The notes under the pieces were generated by a model. It was not told the DNA's origin. It ran no database searches and saw nothing but the letters and a program-made list of their open reading frames with translations. DNA of 47,041 nt, from contig UQNS01000012.1 in NCBI GenBank assembly GCA_900542465.1, positions 1 to 47,041 on the forward strand, given 5' to 3'. This document shows, piece by piece, positions 41,647 through 47,041 of this stretch. The position numbers and the translations under genes were made by a program. The stretch is from an uncultured Eubacteriales bacterium (lineage in GTDB: Bacteria; Bacillota; Clostridia; Lachnospirales; Lachnospiraceae). How positions within the stretch are numbered: the stretch's first letter is position 1; each line of letters opens with the position of its first letter.

Positions 41647-43021
41647 ATCCGCCTCTTTCCCACTCTAGCTCCGGGTACGCTTGCTTTGCTAGGCTAATCA
41701 TATTATCCCATTCATCCGGATATAAAAAGTCTCTATTCTCTTTATGCATCTTTTCAAAAGCGAAGCAAATAGCCTCAGCATGTTGGCAGCCGCCAATTTT
41801 ATATTTGTGGTGCGTTATCTCATGAATGACGCTCTGACCTGCAATACGTAAGCTGGCAATATTCTGAGAATAGATAATTATTTCATCTCCTGTCTGCTCC
41901 CCTCTCAAAGGCTTGATATTAGGTACATCAGTAATATAAATTCTAACATTACTTTCAAGAATGTACCTAATAGCGTCTTTACCAACCTTTGAAGTTTGCA
42001 TATTTCCCAAAATTTCTTCTCTTGTGTATCTATTATATCCATAAGATTTATCTAGTGTCAACGAGTCTATCGCTTTGGCATAATTGGTTATTTGAGAGTT
42101 GTAACCCAAGTATCTGCTCTTAAAATCCTCAAAATTATCAGCCTTATCTAGCCCAAAGTATTTAGCCCTGTCCTCTAACGTTTTTAGTTCCTTATAATCA
42201 AGCCCCCATTTAGCCCGTTGCAGTAAAGCACATCTACACCTTACTACTTCTTTGGGATGTCCCTTAGGGTCTCCCGGCATAGAAAGGCCGTTACTAAAGC
42301 TATCTTCAAGCTCCACTATCTCACCATCCACTCTCGCATGGCTTGGTCTGGTTCGCCCGTCCAGGGTTGCATCCCATTGCTTAACAATGTCAGCCCCTTT
42401 ACTCTTAGCTTTTATCCCAGCGTCCAAAGCCCCTTGATTTTGAACCCTGTGGCCTTCAGTTACAGCAATTCTCATAGCTATGTTTTTAGCTTTCTTAAAT
42501 GGTGAGTTCATTCCGACAGCTATCTTATCCGCCATCTCATTCCATGTAGATCCGCCGGCAATACCAGCCGATACTTGAACCGTTACATCCTTTTTAAGTT
42601 TTTGGATATCTTCACCCATTCTTTTATAAAGGCCCCCGGATAGCTTTGTATCATTCTTTATAGCTTTTACTACAAGGTTTAAATCTATTGGTGATATAAT
42701 TGGTATCTTCTGTCCATGAAGGTCATACATAGCCCCAATAAAGCCGTTTTCATAACAGTCATTTACATGATTATTCACAACATCAAAAGAACCAGACCGT
42801 AAAGTGTTTAGCACTTCATCAATCTGGTTCTTTATGGTCTGTTGGTATTTCTTTTGATAAACGATAGATTCGATATTTTCTAAATCTTCTCTTGCAGATA
42901 AATCAGCTATCTTTCTTGCACAATCTCGAGAAGCTTGCTCATACACCGCTTGAAGTTTATTAAGAGTCTCTTTTTCATTCGTTAGAAGATATCTAAGAAT
43001 TTCTCTTTGTCTGTCATTCAT
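41594..43021 (-). CDS. Phage MuF head protein with zinc-metallopeptidase-like C-terminal domain
   Basis: A 475-residue protein. Residues about 140-270 are the MuF/SPP1 gp7 minor head domain: RIAVTEGHRVQNQGALDAG, then KQWDATLDGRTRPSHARVDGE and MPGDPKGHPKEVVRCRCAL. MuF proteins sit inside the head near the portal and can be ejected with the DNA. Ordinary versions end near residue 290-350. Here about 130 residues follow that contain HEITHH (His400, Glu401, His404) and Glu416 in CQHAEAI, the HExxH...E ligand pattern of gluzincin zinc peptidases. This matches the known MuF polymorphic-toxin architecture. The start overlaps the portal gene by eight bases. Confidence 0.85.
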   Translation of the reverse strand: MNDRQREILRYLLTNEKETLNKLQAVYEQASRDCARKIADLSAREDLENIESIVYQKKYQQTIKNQIDEVLNTLRSGSFDVVNNHVNDCYENGFIGAMYDLHGQKIPIISPIDLNLVVKAIKNDTKLSGGLYKRMGEDIQKLKKDVTVQVSAGIAGGSTWNEMADKIAVGMNSPFKKAKNIAMRIAVTEGHRVQNQGALDAGIKAKSKGADIVKQWDATLDGRTRPSHARVDGEIVELEDSFSNGLSMPGDPKGHPKEVVRCRCALLQRAKWGLDYKELKTLEDRAKYFGLDKADNFEDFKSRYLGYNSQITNYAKAIDSLTLDKSYGYNRYTREEILGNMQTSKVGKDAIRYILESNVRIYITDVPNIKPLRGEQTGDEIIIYSQNIASLRIAGQSVIHEITHHKYKIGGCQHAEAICFAFEKMHKENRDFLYPDEWDNMISLAKQAYPELEWERGGYGDFKQFNFVKYENKKK

Positions 43022-44444
43022 TTAGTTCACCTAATAAATCGACCGCTTTGCTGTTATCCTCTAACTCATCAACAGGTAGTCTATCTTTTATCTCGTTATA
43101 ATTAATATCTAATACATCGCAGATCATCTTAATAACCGTTTCATTATCGAGAACATTAGCCAGGGCAAGCATTGTATCAATTTCAATCTTATGGCGTTCT
43201 GCTTCGGTCTTTTCAATACTGGCATTATCCGATGCGTTAGTCATGATCTCTCGCACAAATGAAATACTTACATCGTTTGAGTTGTAAGCAGTTCCGTTCT
43301 TTTCGTTAATCTCATCCAGAACCAGGTCAATTATCTTTCTAAGAAAAGCTTTAAGCCTTATCTCAAGCTTATTGCACTTAAGATCAAGTAGGGCATATCT
43401 GTTCTTGATTACGATATTGGTGATATTACCGTCTCCTACCTGGTTAGAATTAAAGCCCATTCCAAAGCGATAAATATTAGCCTCGTCCATTTCTAACTTG
43501 ATCTTTCTAGCCTCATACGGGATATTCACGGTCTGAGTCTGGATACCGCCGCCCTCACCTACACCGACAACCTTTGTTGTCTTTAGGTTTTGCTGCAGCT
43601 CTCCCAAATCCGTGCCATCGTATCCGGTGACGGCTAGAATAGGCCTGTCAAAGTCCTCAATGTTATTTGATAAGCCGCAAGCGATTAAGTCATAATCATC
43701 TATCAAGTCTTTTATTGGCGCTAATCCGCTGATCCGTTTTTTATTGTTGTCCAACCTGTAAAAGGGCGTGTCCTTAAGTGGTCTGAAATAAAGCCCATCA
43801 TCTCCTGACTTTTTATACATATACAAAGGTCTTGGGTTGGGGCTTACAGTGTCATCAAGGGTTATCTGTCCATCATCAACTTGGCGATAAAAGTAAGATT
43901 TCACATTGTCGGAAACAATGATCTTCTTTATCTTCTTGCCGTTTTTGTCGATCCTGTCCAACACGTGGTATATAACGCACTCCACGCCGTCGCTTGTGTC
44001 TTCCGGTCTTACTTCAACCACGCCTAGACTGTCACAAGCCTGAAACGATAATCTGTCTTTTGAATTCTTGTAGGCATAAAAATAACTGCTTCCACTCACG
44101 ATTGTGTGCGTTAGCAGTTCTGCCAGTTCTGACTTAAATTCATCCCCAAAGTAGTCGGTCAGTTCTTTGTTTAAATCCTGATCATCCGATTTTATAAAAC
44201 TATCGCCACTTAGCATATACTGTACTTGCTGGTCTACAAGTTCAGTAAAGAACGGATGCGATATCTTTATATTTGATCTTGTAGTATCCTCTACCAGTTC
44301 ACCATCAGCATTGTAATAAAATAATCTCATTCGCTGTATATCATGCTTGCCCTCATAATACCCAACCGCTTTCCTTGCTTTCCTTTTGACCTCTGAGTTA
44401 AAGTCATCACTTATGTACTTTTTAATTTCATCTATCTTAATCAT
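43014..44444 (-). CDS. Phage portal protein, SPP1 gp6 type
   Basis: A 476-residue portal of the SPP1 gp6-like family, the dodecameric ring through which DNA enters and leaves the head. Diagnostic parts include AVGYYEGKHDIQRMRL near residues 26-41, HPFFTELVDQQVQYMLSGD near 64-82, LTHTIVSGSSYFYAY near 106-120 and the LIACGLSNNIEDFDRPILAVTGYDGTDL core near 254-280. The C-terminal helical part (KLEIRLKAFLRKIIDLVLDEI) forms the tunnel. It begins ten bases after the large terminase gene ends and overlaps the MuF gene start. Confidence 0.93.
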   Translation of the reverse strand: MIKIDEIKKYISDDFNSEVKRKARKAVGYYEGKHDIQRMRLFYYNADGELVEDTTRSNIKISHPFFTELVDQQVQYMLSGDSFIKSDDQDLNKELTDYFGDEFKSELAELLTHTIVSGSSYFYAYKNSKDRLSFQACDSLGVVEVRPEDTSDGVECVIYHVLDRIDKNGKKIKKIIVSDNVKSYFYRQVDDGQITLDDTVSPNPRPLYMYKKSGDDGLYFRPLKDTPFYRLDNNKKRISGLAPIKDLIDDYDLIACGLSNNIEDFDRPILAVTGYDGTDLGELQQNLKTTKVVGVGEGGGIQTQTVNIPYEARKIKLEMDEANIYRFGMGFNSNQVGDGNITNIVIKNRYALLDLKCNKLEIRLKAFLRKIIDLVLDEINEKNGTAYNSNDVSISFVREIMTNASDNASIEKTEAERHKIEIDTMLALANVLDNETVIKMICDVLDINYNEIKDRLPVDELEDNSKAVDLLGELNE

Positions 44445-44454
44445 ATTAAAATCC

Positions 44455-45720
44455 TTATACGAGCCAATCTTTACGATTTAGTATTGTATAACAGAAATAT
44501 CTAAGAGCATCCATTGCGTGGTCAAATTCCTTTACAGGCTTATCTTCTCCACGGTCTGCAGCCTTCTCGTCCCAAACATATTCCGCAAATTCTCTTATCA
44601 AATTTTCGCATTTGTAATTTATTTCTATTGAACCCCCGGTTAATTGGGTAGCAACAAATCTTATTCCGTCCAATACATCGTTATTGGCTTTCTTAATCCT
44701 GTATCCCCTTTTCTTTAATTCCGCAATAAAAGAAGCAGCTGAAGGGTCAACAATAATCCTTTCTGGTTTTATTTCCTTTAGCCAAATAGTTAAGTCATCA
44801 GCATATTCTGAATCCGTCTTCTGTTTACTTTCTTCTCGTCCTGAATAGTAATATTCCCTTACACAGGTCCATTTATTATTATTTTCATTTTTAGTCCATA
44901 AAAGAAATACCGTTGCATTTTGCGTTCCATAATCACAACTAACATAATATTTACTGCCTTCTACTAGCTCATCTATAACGTGTCTTGATTTATCAAACAT
45001 ATCGTAGATAACACCTTCCGCAATACACCAAAGGCCTTGTATGTATCGCTTAAAGAATACTCCGGAATACATAGTCCTGTATCGTTCTTTTATTCTTTCA
45101 GACAGGCTCAGATTATCGTCCATAGTGAAACGGAGATAAAGCAGCCGTTTTTCTCTGGCTTTATCTATCCAGTTGACTTTAAACCAATGGTGCGGCCCTT
45201 GTGGGTTGCAGTTAAACCAGTACTTGGACCCTTCAACAGAACACCTACCAGTTGCCTGGTTAACAAAGCTTTCAGGCATAAGTGCCACTTCGTCCAAAAA
45301 GACTCCTGCTAGAGTAATACCCTGAATTAGATTCTGAGAGCTTTCATCTTTTCCGCCAAAAATATAAAAATAATTAGTTATTCCGTTTCTGGTGACTATC
45401 ACCAAGTTATCAGCTCTGCGGTATTCTGCTTGATAGCCCCTAGACCACAGCATCAGTCTTAACTGATTAAGCACGTTACGCCTAAAGGAACCAATGGTTT
45501 TTCCACACATTCCAAAGTTTTGCTCCTGGAATGAGTTCATTGCCCACATAACAAAAGAAAGGGACATTACAACGGTTTTACCTGCTCTAATAGCTCCATC
45601 AGCTATAATTCCGTCGTAATCGTTTACAGGGCTTTCTTTCGACCACCAGTTTAAAACTTGCCTCTGCTTTTTTGAAAAGGGCTTAAACTTGAATACCCGG
45701 CGTTTAATTATTCTCTTCAT
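44455..45720 (-). CDS. Phage terminase large subunit
   Basis: A 421-residue packaging motor of the PBSX/Terminase_3 family. The Walker A-like motif GAIRAGKT is at residues 42-49 (variant with Arg, usual for large terminases), Walker B with the catalytic Glu is VFLDEVAL (Asp143-Glu144), and the C-terminal nuclease domain shows VSCDYGTQNATVFLLW near residues 252-267 and DHAMDALRYF at the end. It cuts concatemers and pumps DNA into the prohead through the portal encoded next. Its start lies inside the 3' end of the small terminase gene (17-base overlap). Confidence 0.95.
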   Translation of the reverse strand: MKRIIKRRVFKFKPFSKKQRQVLNWWSKESPVNDYDGIIADGAIRAGKTVVMSLSFVMWAMNSFQEQNFGMCGKTIGSFRRNVLNQLRLMLWSRGYQAEYRRADNLVIVTRNGITNYFYIFGGKDESSQNLIQGITLAGVFLDEVALMPESFVNQATGRCSVEGSKYWFNCNPQGPHHWFKVNWIDKAREKRLLYLRFTMDDNLSLSERIKERYRTMYSGVFFKRYIQGLWCIAEGVIYDMFDKSRHVIDELVEGSKYYVSCDYGTQNATVFLLWTKNENNNKWTCVREYYYSGREESKQKTDSEYADDLTIWLKEIKPERIIVDPSAASFIAELKKRGYRIKKANNDVLDGIRFVATQLTGGSIEINYKCENLIREFAEYVWDEKAADRGEDKPVKEFDHAMDALRYFCYTILNRKDWLV

Positions 45721-46180
45721 CTTCCCAATCCTCTTTTGATGAAGAGCCTAGGGCTTCTAAGAAACCATCATCTTCCATATCTTCATCAGCGTTATACTGC
45801 TTTGCTTTAAACTCTTCAATTTCCATTTCAAGGCGCTTCTTATCTCGCTTATCTTGCTTATCTGCTCTCTTTTCTTTTGCTGTTTCGCCTACAATTTCTA
45901 ATATCATTTTAGTGGCACTAACATTACCTGCAAGGGCTTCCATAAAGAGTGATGCAACCAGTGCAGCTGCATTTGTGTTATCCTTGATGCCACTTTTAGC
46001 GATAAATTTCTTTGCGCTCTCTAAGGTTGCAGGACTCTTAAGAAACTCTTTTATAAGATCCATGACTACCTTCTTCTTTTGTCTTGATTTACCAGAGGCT
46101 TTTCCGGCTTTTGATTGAATTTCTCTTTGTTCCCTCTTTGTTCGTTTATTAAGTGGTATTAAGTTTTCATCATTTGCCAT
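45704..46180 (-). CDS. Phage terminase small subunit-like protein
   Basis: A 158-residue protein directly before the large terminase gene. Its N-terminal third is basic (NKRTKREQREIQSKAGKASGKSRQKKK), the middle helical (LESAKKFIAKSGIKDNTNAAALVASLFMEALAGNVSATKMILEI) and the end acidic (EDEENN), the layout of DNA-binding small terminases in some clostridial and listerial phages. No canonical helix-turn-helix motif stands out. The position makes small terminase the best call, with recognition of the packaging site as role. Confidence 0.75.
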   Translation of the reverse strand: MANDENLIPLNKRTKREQREIQSKAGKASGKSRQKKKVVMDLIKEFLKSPATLESAKKFIAKSGIKDNTNAAALVASLFMEALAGNVSATKMILEIVGETAKEKRADKQDKRDKKRLEMEIEEFKAKQYNADEDMEDDGFLEALGSSSKEDWEDEENN

Positions 46181-46215
46181 CGCCTCACTTCCTTCTTTTA
46201 AAATTTAACGGCAAC

Positions 46216-46248
46216 AAAAAAGCCCACAGGCTTTTAGACCTGTAGGCT
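46216..46248 (-). terminator. Terminator just upstream of the terminase genes
   Basis: The stem agcctacagg / cctgtgggct (one mismatch, loop of eight) is followed on the minus strand by TTTTTTGTTGCC. The same T run and following bases (TTTTTTGTTGC) occur after the other internal terminator at 41405-41440. It separates the short upstream genes from the packaging genes. Confidence 0.8.
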
Positions 46249-46310
46249 ATGAGGATATGCGAACGCTTAAACGATATCTTTACACATACATAATAACAAA
46301 TGTAAGTGTG

Positions 46311-46496
46311 TTATGGTGTGTTATCTTTTATAAACTTTTCCATTAATTCTGATATTGTAGCGGCTTGACCAACTCCAAGCCTTTCACATGTTTCTTTGAA
46401 TTTATCTGTCAATTCCTTTTTTAACTTATAGGACTTTGATATTAGCCCTATTTTCTCTTGATACTTAGTTGTTGCTTTAGTTTGAGTATTTGCCAT
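46311..46496 (-). CDS. Small phage protein, possibly ribbon-helix-helix
   Basis: A 61-residue basic protein: a Lys/Gln/Thr-rich N-terminus followed by two helices (YKLKKELTDKFKETCERLGV and AATISELMEKFIKDN), a layout similar to ribbon-helix-helix DNA-binding proteins such as Arc or CopG. AAAGGAGGAAG stands ahead of the ATG. It shares one base with the stop of the preceding 53-residue gene. A regulator of late transcription would suit its place just before the terminator and terminase genes, but this is inference. Confidence 0.65.
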   Translation of the reverse strand: MANTQTKATTKYQEKIGLISKSYKLKKELTDKFKETCERLGVGQAATISELMEKFIKDNTP

Positions 46497-46657
46497 TATA
46501 ACTTCCTCCTTTTAGACTTGAAATATAGTAGAAACGCTATCAACGAAACCGCATTTGCTATTATCCCTATTAGGTTTAACACATTGAATCCGCTTATTGT
46601 CATACCTGTTGCATTGGCAATCAACGCCGTTATCTGTGTTATAAATAATACTGTCAT
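46496..46657 (-). CDS. Very small phage membrane protein (53 residues)
   Basis: This short frame begins MTVLFITQITALIANAT at an ATG at 46657 and ends in a basic tail (KSKRRKL). A hydrophobic helix fills about residues 26-47. Its stop shares a base with the next start (TAATG) and its last codons carry the ribosome binding site of that gene, which suggests coupled translation. Its own ribosome binding site is weak, so the call is moderate. Function unknown. Confidence 0.45.
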   Translation of the reverse strand: MTVLFITQITALIANATGMTISGFNVLNLIGIIANAVSLIAFLLYFKSKRRKL

Positions 46658-46746
46658 AGACTTTTACATATGAATGTTTTATACTTTATGTAAATGGCAA
46701 GAGGCTTTCTCAAGCATTGCCCTTATTCCGTTTTTAGCTAGAACAC

Positions 46747-46860
46747 TTACTTAAATGCTTTTATAATGTTTACGATAATTGTAATTACTGAGCTTATTAT
46801 CGCTAACACTAAGCTTGCTATTTTAAGTTTGTGTTCTTTTTTGTTATCTTCTTCATTCAT
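46747..46860 (-). CDS. Very small phage membrane protein (37 residues)
   Basis: A 37-residue protein: charged N-terminus MNEEDNKKEHKLK, one membrane helix (IASLVLAIISSVITIIVNII) and a short basic end (KAFK). The ATG at 46860 is preceded by a textbook AGGAGG eight bases ahead and by a TATAAT box next to a perfect palindrome. These signals make it more credible than its size suggests. It is below normal gene-finder cut-offs. Function unknown. Confidence 0.6.
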   Translation of the reverse strand: MNEEDNKKEHKLKIASLVLAIISSVITIIVNIIKAFK

Positions 46861-46891
46861 ATGTTTACCTCCTTTCTGTAATTATAATATC

Positions 46892-46907
46892 ATAGTGTAT
46901 GCACTAT
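46892..46907. promoter_or_regulatory. Palindromic operator candidate at a late-side promoter
   Basis: The sequence atagtgtatgcactat has perfect six-base arms (ATAGTG / CACTAT). On the minus strand a TATAAT box lies six bases downstream (46882-46887), so the palindrome covers the spacer between the -35 and -10 regions of the promoter for the small phage genes. A dimeric repressor or activator site is likely; the protein is unknown. Confidence 0.5.
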
Positions 46908-46932
46908 ATTAAACCCTTTTTATAATATTTTT

Positions 46933-47025
46933 TCAAAAAAATAAAAGCCTACAATCTTCGCCGCACCACTTTTCCACATCTGCAAGGCGTGGCAATACAT
47001 TTTTTTCATATTTACTTTTTGCCAT
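46933..47025 (-). CDS. Short frame resembling the start of a small terminase-like protein
   Basis: A 30-residue frame from an ATG at 47025 (GCGAGGCG ahead). Its first 21 residues, MAKSKYEKNVLPRLADVEKWC, match the start of helix-turn-helix small terminase-like proteins common in clostridial phages, but it stops after nine more residues where the helix-turn-helix should begin. A terminator-like hairpin with a long T run overlaps the end. It is probably a truncated remnant. Confidence 0.4.
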   Translation of the reverse strand: MAKSKYEKNVLPRLADVEKWCGEDCRLLFF

Positions 47026-47041
47026 GTACGCCTCGCTTTCT

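Larger units (their letters stand above)
27521..47041. mobile_element. Siphovirus-type prophage, partial at the right edge
   Basis: A continuous minus-strand block from a small terminase through head, connector, tail, fibre and lysis genes in the standard order of long-tailed phages of Gram-positive bacteria, with overlapping starts and stops throughout. All late functions appear present and intact. No integrase, repressor or replication gene is in view; in this orientation they should lie to the right of 47041. The left boundary is inferred to be next to the truncated formate/nitrite transporter gene; its exact position (27500-27600) and the attachment core are not established. Confidence 0.88.

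Noticed and set aside
27521..47041. Integrase, repressor or replication genes of the prophage
   Set aside because: I looked for them on both strands and found none inside the window; the lysogeny side must be beyond the right edge.

Overview
The window looks like a chromosome segment of a strictly anaerobic Gram-positive bacterium of the class Clostridia, probably Lachnospiraceae-like. This is inferred from gene content: a double-rubredoxin rubrerythrin, the [FeFe]-hydrogenase maturase HydG, sortase-type cell-wall anchors, strong AGGAGG ribosome binding sites and moderate G+C. The species cannot be named from the sequence alone. About 27.5 kb of host genes (1-27520) is followed by about 19.5 kb of an integrated siphovirus-type prophage (27521 to the right edge), which is cut by the window end.

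Host part, left to right. (i) 410-2331: pbuX-xpt purine salvage pair, with no purine riboswitch visible. (ii) 2446-4573: flavodoxin, ZIP metal transporter and patatin-like lipase in a probable operon. (iii) 4752-5402: rubrerythrin. (iv) 5575-6681: decayed NikA-like peptide/nickel-binding lipoprotein gene. (v) 6834-7088: small orphan protein. (vi) 7172-10230: complete preQ1 operon queD-queE-folE-queC-queF on the minus strand, headed by a TTGACA-N17-TATATT promoter, a preQ1-I riboswitch and an intrinsic terminator. GTP is taken by FolE, QueD, QueE, QueC and QueF to preQ1, and the riboswitch closes the feedback loop. (vii) 10239-13509: two adjacent sortase-anchored surface protein genes, one with at least four lesions and one lacking its 5' end. 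(viii) 13827-17136: FUSC-family membrane protein, peroxiredoxin Bcp and two small unknowns. (ix) 17358-24357: CPA1 antiporter, small membrane protein, a 927-residue ABC ATPase-permease and HydG. (x) 24442-26776: polar amino acid ABC transporter with a fused binding protein-permease. (xi) 26870-27520: a formate/nitrite transporter gene lacking its 5' part.

Prophage part. All late genes run right to left on the minus strand: small terminase, large terminase, portal, MuF head protein, scaffold, major capsid, four connector/completion genes, major tail protein, tail chaperones G and GT, tape measure, distal tail protein, tail endopeptidase, fibre, lysis module (holin and GH25-LysM endolysin). The order is that of long-tailed phages of Gram-positive bacteria. 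The lysis module lies next to the truncated transporter gene, so 27.5 kb is probably one attachment boundary. The integrase, lysogeny and replication genes are expected beyond position 47041.

Most noteworthy: a MuF head protein whose C-terminus carries an HExxH zinc-peptidase-like domain (MuF polymorphic-toxin architecture); a TTTTTTC slippery site that joins the two tail-chaperone frames; an array of five related hairpins at the prophage end; a forward-strand, moron-like membrane gene bracketed by related terminators; and a tRNA T-arm-like element inside the structural gene block.
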